64,000 nucleotides of DNA from Zoogloea sp. 1C4 (GTDB lineage Bacteria > Pseudomonadota > Gammaproteobacteria > Burkholderiales > Rhodocyclaceae), in assembly GCF_009469605.1 (NCBI RefSeq), contig NZ_SSXU01000003.1, forward strand, positions 271,479 to 335,478. The letters are read 5' to 3'. The number at the start of each line of letters is the position of its first letter. Position 1 is the first letter of the stretch. Below are positions 21,997 through 34,087 of this stretch, one piece after another. The notes beneath the pieces are model-generated. The model worked only from the letters and a program-made list of their open reading frames with translations. It did no database searches and was not told the DNA's origin. A program made the translations under genes and the position numbers.

Positions 21997-23787
21997 ATGA
22001 GTCAATTAGTGGAAGTCAAAGTACCCGACATCGGCGATTTTTCCGACGTGCCGGTCATCGAGTTGTTCGTGAAGGTCGGCGACACCATCAAGGTGGACGA
22101 TGCCATCGCCACGCTCGAATCCGACAAGGCCACGATGGACGTGCCATCCTCGGCCGCCGGCGTCATCAAGGAAGTGAAGGTTGCCCTGGGTGACCGTGTC
22201 GGCGAAGGCAAGGTGCTGATCGTCGTCGAAACCGAAGGCGCGGGCGCAAGCCCCGCTCCGGCAGCAGCGACTGCCCCGGCTGCGGCCCCTGCCGCGGCGC
22301 CGGTAGCCGCGCCGGCCGCTGCCAGCCACGGTGGCGCGGCCGATGTCGAGTACGACATGGTCGTGCTGGGCGCGGGCCCCGGCGGCTACTCCGCCGCCTT
22401 CCGCGCCGCCGACCTCGGCCTGAAGACGGCCATCATCGAGCGCTACGCCACCCTCGGCGGCGTGTGCCTGAACGTGGGCTGCATTCCGTCCAAGGCCCTG
22501 CTGCACGTGGCCGCCGTCATCGAGGAGGCCGAACACGCCTCCGTGGCCGGCGTCAGCTTCGCCAAGCCGTCCGTCGACGTGGATGCCCTGCGCGCTCACA
22601 AGGAGAAGGTGGTCGGCAAGCTTACCGGCGGTCTGGCCGGCATGGCCAAGGGCCGCAAGGTGGACGTGATCCGCGGCTACGGCCACTTCCTCGACCCGAA
22701 CCACATCGAAGTCGAGGAAACCACCGGCACCAGCCAGGACAAGACCGGCGCCAAGAAGGTCGTCAAGTTCAAGCAGTGCATCATCGCTGCCGGTTCCGCC
22801 GCGGTGCATCTGCCCTTCATCCCGCGTGACCCGCGCATCGTCGATTCCACCGGCGCGCTGGAGCTCCGCTTCGTGCCCGGCAAGCTGCTGGTCATCGGCG
22901 GCGGCATCATCGGTCTCGAGATGGCCACCGTCTATTCAACCCTCGGCGCCCGCGTCGATGTGGTCGAGATGATGGACGGCCTGATGCAGGGCCCGGACCG
23001 GGACGCCGTGAAGGTGTGGGAGAAGCAGAACGCCAGCCGCTTCGACAAGATCATGCTGAAGACCAAGACGGTCGCCGTGGATGCGAAGGAAGACGGCCTG
23101 TACGTCACCTTCGAAGGAGTGGACGCAACTTCGGGCGCGCCTTCCGAGCCGGTCAAGTACGACATGATCCTGCAGTCCGCGGGCCGCGCGCCCAACGGCA
23201 AGAAGATCGGCGCCGAGAAGGCCGGCGTGATCGTCACCGATCGCGGCTTCATCCCGGTCGATGCGCAGATGCGCACCAACGTGCCCAACATCTTCGCCAT
23301 CGGCGACGTGGTCGGCCAGCCCATGCTTGCCCACAAGGCGGTGCATGAAGCCCACGTGGCGGCCGAAGTCGCAGCGGGCCACAAGGCCGCCTTCGACGCC
23401 ACCGTGATCCCGGGCGTGGCCTACACCCATCCGGAAGTGGCATGGGTCGGCTACACCGAAGCCCAGGCCAAGGCTGAAGGCAAGAAGGTGGAAACCGCCA
23501 AGTTCCCGTGGGCCGCCAGCGGCCGCGCGATCGCCAACGGTGCCGACTACGGCTTCACCAAGCTGATCTTCGACGCCGAGACCCACCGCGTGATCGGCGG
23601 CACCATCGTCGGCCCGTCGGCTGGCGACATGATCGGCGAAGTGTGCCTGGCCATCGAGATGGGCGCGGATGCCGTGGATATCGGCAAGACCATCCACCCG
23701 CACCCGACCCTCGGCGAAACCGTCGGCATGGCGGCCGAGGTGGCCCACGGCAGCTGCACCGACGTGCCCCCGGCGCGCAAGAAGTAG
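21997..23787 (+). CDS. lpdA: Dihydrolipoamide dehydrogenase with N-terminal lipoyl domain (PDH E3)
   Basis: 596-residue flavoenzyme reoxidising the lipoyl arm of E2 with NAD+. An extra lipoyl domain (~1-78, Lys44 in ESDKATMDVPSS) and Ala/Pro linker precede the flavoprotein. Visible: FAD-binding VVLGAGPGGYSAAFRAADLG, redox disulfide CLNVGC in GGVCLNVGCIPSKAL, NAD motif VIGGGIIGLE and catalytic HPHPTLGET. The ATG at 21997 is preferred to an in-frame GTG at 21988, which overlaps the AAGAGG ribosome site. Lipoyl-E3 fusions are known in betaproteobacterial PDH operons. Third gene of the operon, 88 bp after aceF. Confidence 0.97.
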   Translation: MSQLVEVKVPDIGDFSDVPVIELFVKVGDTIKVDDAIATLESDKATMDVPSSAAGVIKEVKVALGDRVGEGKVLIVVETEGAGASPAPAAATAPAAAPAAAPVAAPAAASHGGAADVEYDMVVLGAGPGGYSAAFRAADLGLKTAIIERYATLGGVCLNVGCIPSKALLHVAAVIEEAEHASVAGVSFAKPSVDVDALRAHKEKVVGKLTGGLAGMAKGRKVDVIRGYGHFLDPNHIEVEETTGTSQDKTGAKKVVKFKQCIIAAGSAAVHLPFIPRDPRIVDSTGALELRFVPGKLLVIGGGIIGLEMATVYSTLGARVDVVEMMDGLMQGPDRDAVKVWEKQNASRFDKIMLKTKTVAVDAKEDGLYVTFEGVDATSGAPSEPVKYDMILQSAGRAPNGKKIGAEKAGVIVTDRGFIPVDAQMRTNVPNIFAIGDVVGQPMLAHKAVHEAHVAAEVAAGHKAAFDATVIPGVAYTHPEVAWVGYTEAQAKAEGKKVETAKFPWAASGRAIANGADYGFTKLIFDAETHRVIGGTIVGPSAGDMIGEVCLAIEMGADAVDIGKTIHPHPTLGETVGMAAEVAHGSCTDVPPARKK

Positions 23788-23819
23788 AACAGTACAGATC
23801 CCTGTTGCAACGATGCTTG

Positions 23820-23843
23820 GCGGCCTTCGGGCCGCTTTTTTTT
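23820..23843 (+). terminator. Intrinsic terminator of the PDH operon
   Basis: 6-bp GCGGCC/GGCCGC stem with a stable TTCG tetraloop and eight Ts, 33 bp after lpdA. Confidence 0.9.
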
Positions 23844-24011
23844 GGCTCGTCGGGCGCCTGGGAAGTGGAGAAAGTCGTGCCCTCGCCGCTCCGGGGGTGC
23901 TTGCAGCGAAGAAGCCCGCGCAGGAAGGATTCCAGCAGCACGCGACACGATTTCGGGGGCGGAGAGATGCGTGTATCTTTCCTCCTCCGACCGAACGGAT
24001 CAGGCACCGTC

Positions 24012-25346
<1,335 letters not shown>

Positions 25347-25717
25347 CGTCGCCGGCCAGGACGTGCCCAAGGTCCGTTGCCTGCCCGACCTGGGCGCGAC
25401 CGGAACAACCGGTGAAGGTGGAAGACCAGCGCGTATTCGGCACCAGGACAGATGGCGCCGCACCGCACCATCACAAGACGCCGCACCGAAGCGTGCAGCC
25501 GCCCAAAAATGACATCACGCTCCTGTCACCCCGCCTCGCAGCGCTCAAGACCACGATGCCAATCCGGTTTTCTGGACTTGACCGGAGGATGCGCTTAGAG
25601 TGGGCTTGTAAGCTCTTGATCCCAAGACAGGAACGGCTTTTTCCATAAAGCCCGGGCACTCCAGAGTCGATAGCGCTTTGCATGCAGCTGGGTTCCCACG
25701 ACTCGGGGAGGGAGTGG
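25347..25717. other. Intergenic stretch without recognised gene
   Basis: 370 bp between the GGDEF gene and the split hybrid kinase. Base composition is like the surroundings. I see no convincing promoter, terminator or small gene. A purine-rich GGGAGGGAG at its end is the ribosome site for 25718. Confidence 0.5.
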
Positions 25718-26238
25718 ATGCAATCTCGATTGACCGCGGTGATGACGCCGCACTGTGTTGTCCGTTTCTGGCTCCGCCGGCATCTTGCCCAGCCCCTGCG
25801 TGCGCTCACGGCCGGGGTGATCCTGCTGCTCGTGTCCGGCACCGGCTTGGCCGCCACGCCGCCGCACGCAGACCCCGCGCCCACCCCGTCAGCCCCGCAA
25901 CCGGGCGCAGCGCACAAGTCCGTGCTCATCCTGTCGGGCTCCCAGTACGGTCTCCCGGTCATGGACACGCTCACCGCCGGGGCGGTAAGCAGCCTGAAAG
26001 ACCGGGGCATCAGCGTCAATCGCATCTATGTCGAGCATCTCGACCTCGTCCGCAGTGGTGACCCCCACTGGCCTCAGACATTGGCCGGCGTGCTGCGCGA
26101 CAAGCTCGCCAAGGCCGACATCGGCCTCGTGATGGTGCAGAACCAGGGGGCGCTCGAATTTCTGGCCCAGGACGGTTACGGCATCGTGCCGCCCGACGTA
26201 CCGGTGCTGGCCACCCTGATCTCCAACCCGGCCGTAGC

Positions 26239-26266
<28 letters not shown>
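25718..26266 (+). pseudogene. N-terminal sensor part of a hybrid kinase, separated by a frameshift
   Basis: About 182 residues: start MQSRLTAVMTPHCVV (ATG 25718, ribosome site GGGAGGGAG), signal-anchor PLRALTAGVILLLVSGTGLAA, then the first half of an ABC-substrate-binding-like periplasmic sensor domain (HKSVLILSGSQYGLPVMDTL to [17 protein letters not shown]). The frame ends in TGA at 26264-26266, while the second half of the same domain continues in another frame from ~26239. One missing base in the GC run GCGGCCCGCCGCCCC (around 26245-26260) would join both into one protein of about 950 residues. A real deletion or a sequencing error are both possible. Confidence 0.75.
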
Positions 26267-28581
<2,315 letters not shown>

Positions 28582-28707
28582 TCGCGCCTGAACACCCCGC
28601 CTCTTCCTTCCCCGGCGCTGGCGCCATGCCTTGCGCGCCAGAAGTCCGATCGAAGGTCTGGAGCGGTTCAGCCCGAACTTGCAGCGTGATCCGCAACCCC
28701 GGTCGCG

Positions 28708-30903
28708 CTACGCCGCCAGCCGGGCCCGGGCCGTGTGCAGCTTGCGGTAGCTGTCGATCAGGCGCTGGTGGCGGTCGAGGCCTTCCAGTTTCAGGCTCGT
28801 GGGTGTGAGACCGAAGAAGCGCACGCTGCCGTCCACCGACCCCATCGCCGCATCCATCCGCTCGTCGCCGAACATCCGACGGAAATTGGCCTCGTAATCG
28901 TCCAGCTCCAGCTCGTCGTCCAGCACCACCTCAAGCACCACGTTCACCGCCTGATAGAACAAGCCGCGCTCGACCGTGTTCTCGTTGTACTGCAGGAAGG
29001 CCTCGACCTGCTCCTTCGCCGCTTCAAACTGCTGCAGGGCGAGATTGATCAGCAGCTTCAATTCCAGAATCGTCAGCTGCCCCCAGACGGTATTCTCGTC
29101 AAACTCGATGCCGATCAGGGTGATGATGTCGGTGTAATCGTCGAGCTCGCTGTCTTCAAGACGTTCAAGCAGCGCCTCCAGCGCGTCGTCGTCGAGGCGA
29201 TGGAGGTTGAGGATATCGGCGCGGAAGGCCAGCGCCTTGTTGGTGTTATCCCAGATCAGATCTTCCACCGGATAGATCTCGGAATAATCCGGCACCAGGA
29301 TGCGACAGGCCGTTGCGCCGAGCTGGTCATACACCGCCATGTAAACTTCCTTGCCCATCCCTTCGAGAATGCCGAACAAGGCCGCGGCTTCCTCTGCATT
29401 CGAGTTCTCACCCTTGCCGGAGAAATCCCACTCGACAAATTCGTGATCGGCCCTGGCACTAAAGAAGCGCCACGACACCACGCCACTGGAGTCGATGAAA
29501 TGCTCAACGAAATTGTTCGGCTCGGTGACGGCGTTGCTCTCGAAGGTGGGCCGCGGCAGATCGTTCAGGCCTTCAAAACTGCGCCCCTGCAGCAGCTCGG
29601 TGAGGCTGCGCTCCAGCGCCACCTCCAGGCTTGGGTGAGCCCCGAACGAAGCGAACACGCCACCCGTACGCGGATTCATCAGGGTGACGCACATCACCGG
29701 GAACCGCCCGCCCAGCGACGCATCCTTTACCAGCACCGGAAACCCCTGCTTTTCCAGCTCGTCGATGCCGGCCAGAATGCCCGGGTACTTCGCGAGCACT
29801 TCGTGCGGCACGTCGGGCAGCGCCATCTCGCCCTCCAGAATCTCGCGCTTCACTGCCCGCTCGAAGATTTCCGACAGGCATTGCACCTGCGCTTCGGCCA
29901 GCGTATTGCCGGCGCTCATGCCATTGCTGAGGAACAGGTTGTCGATCAGGTTGGACGGGAAATACACCACCTCACCGTCCGACTGACGCACATAGGGCAG
30001 CGAACAGATGCCGCGCTGCGTATTGCCCGAGTTGGTGTCGTACAGATGCGAGCCGCGCAATTCGCCATCGGGATCGTATATTCCCAGACAGTATTCATCG
30101 AGGATCTCTTTGGGCAGCGCATCCTTGCGGCCCGGCTTGAACCAGCGCTCATCCGGGTAATGCACGAACGGCGCGTTGGCGAATTCCTCGCCCCAGTATT
30201 GATCGTTATAGAAGTGATTGCAGCTCAGCCGCTCGATGTATTCACCCAGGGCCGACGCCAGCGCACTTTCCTTGCTCGCACCCTTGCCATTGGTAAAGCA
30301 CATCGGAGAATGCGCATCGCGGATATGCAGCGACCACACGTTGGGCACCAGATTGCGCCACGACGCAATCTCGATCTTGATCCCCAGTCCCGCCAGCAGC
30401 GCCGACATGTTGGCAATGGTCTGCTCCAGCGGCAGATCCTTGCCCAGGATATAAGTGTTTGCGTCCGAATCGGGATTCAGCGTCAGCAAGGCCTGTGCAT
30501 CGGCATCGAGATTCTCAACTTCCTCGATCACGAACTCCGGCCCCGTCTGCACCACCTTCTTGACCGTGCAGCGCTCGATGGAGCGCAGGATTCCCTGGCG
30601 GTCCTTCTCGGAGATATCTTCCGGCAATTCAACCTGAATCTTGAAGATCTGCTTGTAGCGATTCTCCGGATCGACAATATTGTTCTGCGACAGGCGGATG
30701 TTGTCCGTCGGAATATCGCGGGTATTGCAATACAGCTTCACGAAGTAAGCTGCACACAGTGCCGACGACGCCAGAAAATAATCAAACGGCCCCGGCGCCG
30801 AGCCATCGCCCTTATATCGGATGGGCTGATCGGCCACCACCGTGAAATCATCGAACTTGGCTTCCAGACGAAGCTTGTCGAGAAAATTGACCTTAATTTC
30901 CAT
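28708..30903 (-). CDS. OsmC domain / YcaO domain fusion protein
   Basis: 731 residues. An N-terminal OsmC-like domain (~1-150; ADQPIRYKGDGSAPGPFDYFLASSALCAAYFVKLYC) includes the usual second-half cysteine (IERCTVKKVVQ). A YcaO domain follows (~170-560; TNGKGASKESALASALGEYIERLSC, GNTLAEAQVQCLSEIFERAVKRE, RFPVMCVTLMNP). A C-terminal helical, TPR-like tail as in E. coli YcaO reaches the end. YcaO proteins use ATP to activate amide backbones; E. coli YcaO is linked to RimO methylthiolation of ribosomal protein S12. OsmC proteins reduce hydroperoxides with paired cysteines. The joint function is not known to me. No peptide precursor gene is visible alongside. It is a single gene with a slightly lower GC content than its neighbours. 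Confidence 0.88.
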   Translation of the reverse strand: MEIKVNFLDKLRLEAKFDDFTVVADQPIRYKGDGSAPGPFDYFLASSALCAAYFVKLYCNTRDIPTDNIRLSQNNIVDPENRYKQIFKIQVELPEDISEKDRQGILRSIERCTVKKVVQTGPEFVIEEVENLDADAQALLTLNPDSDANTYILGKDLPLEQTIANMSALLAGLGIKIEIASWRNLVPNVWSLHIRDAHSPMCFTNGKGASKESALASALGEYIERLSCNHFYNDQYWGEEFANAPFVHYPDERWFKPGRKDALPKEILDEYCLGIYDPDGELRGSHLYDTNSGNTQRGICSLPYVRQSDGEVVYFPSNLIDNLFLSNGMSAGNTLAEAQVQCLSEIFERAVKREILEGEMALPDVPHEVLAKYPGILAGIDELEKQGFPVLVKDASLGGRFPVMCVTLMNPRTGGVFASFGAHPSLEVALERSLTELLQGRSFEGLNDLPRPTFESNAVTEPNNFVEHFIDSSGVVSWRFFSARADHEFVEWDFSGKGENSNAEEAAALFGILEGMGKEVYMAVYDQLGATACRILVPDYSEIYPVEDLIWDNTNKALAFRADILNLHRLDDDALEALLERLEDSELDDYTDIITLIGIEFDENTVWGQLTILELKLLINLALQQFEAAKEQVEAFLQYNENTVERGLFYQAVNVVLEVVLDDELELDDYEANFRRMFGDERMDAAMGSVDGSVRFFGLTPTSLKLEGLDRHQRLIDSYRKLHTARARLAA

Positions 30904-31077
30904 AGGGGAATCCTGACGCGGCGCTCAAAACAAATTGGCCGCCATTATCACCGGTTTTGCACCGCGAAACGCGGGTTTCTCGGCACGGCACAGCGCCCGC
31001 AGCGAGCCCGCAGCGCCGTCACCCGATCAACCGAGATGCGACATCCCGAATCGGCTTGCTCAGGGCGGAAGCTCATG

Positions 31078-31195
31078 TAGGTCGGGTTAGCGCAGCGTAA
31101 CCCGACTCATCGTGCGTATCCGTCGCCCCAGGAAAAGCGGGGAGTCACAAGGCCGAGCACAAGATGTCGGGTTACGCTGCGCTAACCCGACCTAC
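31078..31195. repeat. Inverted pair of a palindromic intergenic repeat (GTCGGGTTA type)
   Basis: Two ~29-nt copies of a repeat with core GTCGGGTTAGCGCAGCGTAA, at 31078-31106 and reversed at 31166-31195, separated by 59 bp. Each copy is itself a near palindrome ending in GTAGG or CCTAC. REP-like elements with this core are widespread between genes of beta- and gammaproteobacteria. Placed between the OsmC-YcaO gene and the GNAT gene. Confidence 0.85.
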
Positions 31196-31261
31196 GCCAA
31201 CGACCGAAGACGGGTTCCGTAACCAGAAATACCGGGCCACCACAAAGGCCCATGGTCGGTT

Positions 31262-31774
31262 TCAGACACTCACGCGCAAGCTCATGTACTGCGCGCCTTC
31301 TCCGTAGGTGTCCATGCACCCCGCCTCTGCGTCGGCCACCGAGGTCGATCGGAAACCGTGACGTTCCCAATACGTACTCGACTGATTGACCGCAGTCAGG
31401 CAGCCAAACCGCGCGTGTGACAGCCTGAGCGTATGGAAATACGCTGCAACGAGCGCAGCCGCCGCGCCAGAACCTCGCGCCCTCGGGTGCACGGCCAGGT
31501 CGTGCAGGTACAGCGCATTGGCTGCCGGTGGCGGCACATAGGTTGGCTCATTCAGGGATGGCGGACTGCCCTCCTCGGCCGGTATCGCCACAAGATAGCC
31601 AACCGGAACTTCAGCCACGGTGGCGATGAAGCATGTGGCCGGGGAGGCCTCCAGCTTGGCAAGAAACGATTCGCGCGACTCCAGCTTCGCTGCGTCGTAG
31701 CAACACGATTGAATTTCGAGCACCGCGGCAAGGTCTTCGGCGCGCATGGCGCGTATCTCGGTCGTTTTCCCCAT
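31262..31774 (-). CDS. GNAT-family N-acetyltransferase
   Basis: 170-residue acyl-CoA-dependent transferase. Strand/helix pattern of GNAT: IRAMRAEDLAAVLEIQSCCY, then FIATVAEVPVGYLVAIP, YLHDLAVHPRARGSGAAAALVAAYF (motif A with R-x-x-G-x-A CoA loop), and AVNQSSTYWERHGFRS (motif B). The substrate cannot be told. Its start shares one base with the stop of the upstream membrane-protein gene (ATGA-type overlap), so the two are translated together. Confidence 0.85.
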   Translation of the reverse strand: MGKTTEIRAMRAEDLAAVLEIQSCCYDAAKLESRESFLAKLEASPATCFIATVAEVPVGYLVAIPAEEGSPPSLNEPTYVPPPAANALYLHDLAVHPRARGSGAAAALVAAYFHTLRLSHARFGCLTAVNQSSTYWERHGFRSTSVADAEAGCMDTYGEGAQYMSLRVSV

Positions 31775-32193
31775 CAGGCAGCCTTTTTGCGAAACACTTT
31801 AATCAGAAGCCCCAATAGCGGAACCGATAGCACGGAAAAAAGAAGCATTGGTTTGAAGTACGGCTCAAGGAATACAAAAAAAGCCTGATGGGATGGCTCA
31901 CCGTGATGCGGCACCTCAAGGACGAAGCCGCCGCCGGACGGAGCGCCGAAATAGAGGACAATAAAATACAAGAAGTAAAGCAATGCCGCCGACGAGAAAA
32001 CAAAAAGCCACGGTCTGGAAAAACCGGACCAGAAAGCCCACGAAACACCTGACGCATAGAGCGCGGGCAGCACGACCAGGAGGATGACTTCAAGAAAAAG
32101 ACTGATCATCGAGATGCTCAACTTTGTTTTCGGGCGCCAGATTTGACGCAAGGCTTCAGCATGGATCCAACTCAGCGTGTCCGCCAAGGACAA
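31774..32193 (-). CDS. Small membrane protein of unknown function
   Basis: 139 residues with an amphipathic basic N-terminus (IHAEALRQIWRPKTKLS) and three predicted transmembrane segments (~30-50, ~58-80, ~113-133). The longest frame begins at TTG 32193; an ATG at 32109 would start right at the first membrane segment, so the start is uncertain. It is coupled by a 1-bp overlap to the GNAT gene. Base composition is more AT-rich than neighbours, which hints at recent acquisition. I do not recognise the family. Confidence 0.6.
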   Translation of the reverse strand: MSLADTLSWIHAEALRQIWRPKTKLSISMISLFLEVILLVVLPALYASGVSWAFWSGFSRPWLFVFSSAALLYFLYFIVLYFGAPSGGGFVLEVPHHGEPSHQAFFVFLEPYFKPMLLFSVLSVPLLGLLIKVFRKKAA

Positions 32194-32255
32194 GCGCAGC
32201 CGACATCAGGCGTTGGCCGATCGCACTTTCTCAACCGGCCCACCGGAAGCGCCTC

Positions 32256-32849
32256 TCACTGCTGCCCCGATCCTTTGCCGTAATGCGCCTCGGCCATCCC
32301 AAGCGCGGCTTTCCACAGTGCCGGCGCGCCGCGTTCGATGGGCGGCTGGCAGCGGGCGGTGATCTGCTCCAGCGTCACGTCGCATTCGACCCAGGTGCCG
32401 CCGTCGGTGGCGGCGTTGTGCAGCATGGGCTGGAAGCGGTCGAGGGCTTTGGCGAATCTGGCGTCGTCGCTCTCGGCGGCTTCGAACTCGAACCACAGTT
32501 CGCGGAATTCGGCCGCCTGGGCGTCGGGCAGCAGGCCGAAGAGGCGTTCAGCGGCGAGGCGTTCGCGCTCGTCCTGACCCGCATGGGTTGCCGGCATGTG
32601 GAAGGGGACGTCGCCGGCGTCGATCTCGACGATGTCGTGGATCAGCAGCATCTTCACGACGCGCTGCACATCCACCGTTCCGGTGGCGTGCTCGGCCAGT
32701 ACCAGGGCGTACATCGCCAGATGCCATGAATGCTCGGCGCTGTTCTCGCGGCGCGAGCGATCGATCAGCGGCGACAGGCGCACGATGCTCTTGAGCCGGT
32801 CGATTTCCTTGAGGAAGGCCAGTTGCCTTTCGAGGGTGGACGGGGTCAC
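32256..32849 (-). CDS. HD-domain phosphohydrolase (YfbR/HDDC2-like)
   Basis: 197 residues from a GTG start at 32849 (MTPSTLERQLAFLKEIDRLKSIVRLSPL). The family N-terminus begins exactly there, although the frame is open further upstream. Metal ligands: His in ENSAEHSWHLAMYAL, the HD pair in KMLLIHDIVEIDAGD, and the later Asp in FEAAESDDARFAKALDRFQPML. Relatives are nucleoside 5'-monophosphatases; the exact substrate is not determined. Confidence 0.85.
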   Translation of the reverse strand: MTPSTLERQLAFLKEIDRLKSIVRLSPLIDRSRRENSAEHSWHLAMYALVLAEHATGTVDVQRVVKMLLIHDIVEIDAGDVPFHMPATHAGQDERERLAAERLFGLLPDAQAAEFRELWFEFEAAESDDARFAKALDRFQPMLHNAATDGGTWVECDVTLEQITARCQPPIERGAPALWKAALGMAEAHYGKGSGQQ

Positions 32850-32975
32850 TTTGCTGCGTTCTCTCTGGGATGGGGGATGGCAAAGTCTAGCAGACCCGCC
32901 CTGCCCGCCTCGCCGCCGGGGCTCCGGACGGCACAGCCGGGCTGCCGGCAATGGACGCCGACCCTTCGCGCAGCA

Positions 32976-33227
32976 CTGCGAGAAGCATGTGCACCACTGA
33001 GAGAAGCATTCGCACGCCTGCGAGAACCAATCTCAGGGCTGCGAGAGGCAATCTCACGTCTGAATGAAGCAATCTCAGGGCTGAGAGAAGCATTCGCACG
33101 CCCGCGAGAACCAATCTCAGGGCTGAGAGAAGCAATCTCACGCCTGAGAGAAGCAATCTCAGCACTGCGAGAAGCATGTGCACCGCTGCGAGAAGCAATC
33201 GCAGGGCTGCGAGAAGGATTCACCACC
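32976..33227. repeat. 21-bp minisatellite, 12 units, open in frame on both strands
   Basis: Twelve imperfect head-to-tail copies of a 21-bp unit close to CTGCGAGAAGCAATCTCAGG plus one base, exactly 252 bp. Read on the plus strand it gives a heptad repeat of the type LREAISG (variants LREAFAR, LREACAP, LREPISG); the minus strand is also open. Variation sits mainly in positions 13-21 of the unit and is shared between non-adjacent units, which suggests amplification of higher-order blocks. It abuts a palindromic repeat at 33229. No start signal that would make it a gene was seen. Confidence 0.9.
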
Positions 33228-33228
33228 C

Positions 33229-33293
33229 TGTAGGTCGGACTTCAGTCCGACAGAATCCTGCATCGCTCTTGTCGGACTGAAGTCCGACCTACA
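33229..33293. repeat. Inverted pair of the GTCGGACTTCAGTCCGAC palindromic repeat
   Basis: Copy at 33229-33252 and reversed copy at 33270-33293, each with the palindrome GTCGGACTTCAGTCCGAC flanked by GTAG on one side, 17 bp apart. Same family as copies at 35331, 35459, 35587, 43987-44059 and 48169-48240. Confidence 0.9.
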
Positions 33294-33362
33294 GGGTTGG
33301 GGGTGTCAGTAATTTTGTGTTCAAGGCGGTTGGGGGTGCGGGAATGCCTGTTGCGCAGGGGC

Positions 33363-33827
33363 TCAGCCCAGCAGCGGCAGGTAATCCCGCGTGTAGCGAT
33401 GCACGTCGGCGCTCGCCGTGGCTTCGGCAATCGGCCACCAGCGCAGGGATTCGTGCTGCTCGTCGATGCCTTGCACGTCAAAATCTGCGGGAACATCGAT
33501 GCGGTGGGCGAGCACCACGTAGTGGGTGGTCACGCCCATGTCGCCGGCAAAGCAATCCGGGTAGAAGTGCTCGAAGGGGCCGAGGAAGGAGGGCGCCAGC
33601 CCGTGGATGTCGTCGATCCCCAGCTCGCGGCGGGCCACCCGCGTGAGGGCGTCGGCGCGCCTTTCGTCCTTGAGGATGCGCCCGCCGGGCACGAACCAGC
33701 TTCCCTGCGCCGGGCGGTTGGTGCGCAGGCCGAGCAGGATCTCACACCCGCCGCGCACCAGCACCAGATCCACCGACACCAGGGGCAGCGCCCGCACCAG
33801 TTCGACAAAACCTTGCTGCGATTCCAC
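33363..33827 (-). CDS. Nudix hydrolase, GDP-mannose mannosyl hydrolase-like
   Basis: 154 residues from a GTG at 33827 (VESQQGFVELVRALPLVSVDLVLVRGG), chosen because this is the family N-terminus and GGAG lies just upstream; the frame is open to 33911. Signature RTNRPAQGSWFVPGGRILKDE resembles Gmm/NudD, which has a modified Nudix box. The following TRVARRELGI and FEHFYPDCFAG also match that family. Likely hydrolyses a GDP- or NDP-sugar. It is isolated, with no sugar-nucleotide genes nearby. Confidence 0.82.
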   Translation of the reverse strand: MESQQGFVELVRALPLVSVDLVLVRGGCEILLGLRTNRPAQGSWFVPGGRILKDERRADALTRVARRELGIDDIHGLAPSFLGPFEHFYPDCFAGDMGVTTHYVVLAHRIDVPADFDVQGIDEQHESLRWWPIAEATASADVHRYTRDYLPLLG

Positions 33828-33869
33828 CTGTTGCACTCCGGGCCCTGCCGCGGCAGGCCGGCGGCCCGC

Positions 33870-33899
33870 TTGACGCGGTGCGCCATCCGCCCCCAATAT
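33870..33899 (+). promoter_or_regulatory. Putative promoter for the chorismate mutase-EamA operon
   Basis: TTGACG (33870-33875), 18-bp spacer, CAATAT (33894-33899; the overlapping TATAAC is a longer-spaced alternative). It would give a leader of about 180 nt before the chorismate mutase gene, containing the terminator hairpin at 34025. Confidence 0.4.
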
Positions 33900-34024
33900 A
33901 ACCGGATGCAATTCACATCCGCCACTTACGCCCTGATTTGCCGCCGTGCCCTGCGTGCATGGCGCGCCGTCGTGCGTCCGTGGCCCGGAATGGACTAAAC
34001 CCTCTCCATTCCCTGATTTCTCCG

Positions 34025-34065
34025 AAAGGCCGCGGTTCTCACAGACCGCGGCCTTTGTGTTTTTT
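34025..34065 (+). terminator. Intrinsic terminator in the leader of the chorismate mutase gene (possible attenuator)
   Basis: Perfect 12-bp stem (34025-34036 with 34045-34056), 8-nt loop and T-rich tail. No plus-strand gene lies upstream for it to terminate. CCGTGGCC at 33978-33985 can pair with GGCCGCGG (34028-34035) in the left stem arm, offering an alternative antiterminator fold. This suggests conditional read-through into 34088. Confidence 0.7.
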
Positions 34066-34087
34066 ACGCCCCTGAAAGGAGCTTGCC

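Noticed and set aside
28735..31080. A 781-codon plus-strand frame opposite the OsmC-YcaO gene
   Set aside because: Antisense shadow; it has no domain-like sequence, whereas the minus strand shows clear OsmC and YcaO motifs.
32976..33227. CRISPR array
   Set aside because: The units are contiguous 21-mers with no unique spacers and no cas genes nearby.
32730..33233. The heptad-repeat frame as a gene
   Set aside because: Its first half is antisense to the HD hydrolase gene and no start signal precedes the repeats, so it is annotated as a minisatellite only.
33906..34000. A tryptophan-containing leader peptide gene
   Set aside because: Its ATG would fall almost on the predicted transcription start and has no ribosome site. 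It is kept only as a hint in the attenuator finding.
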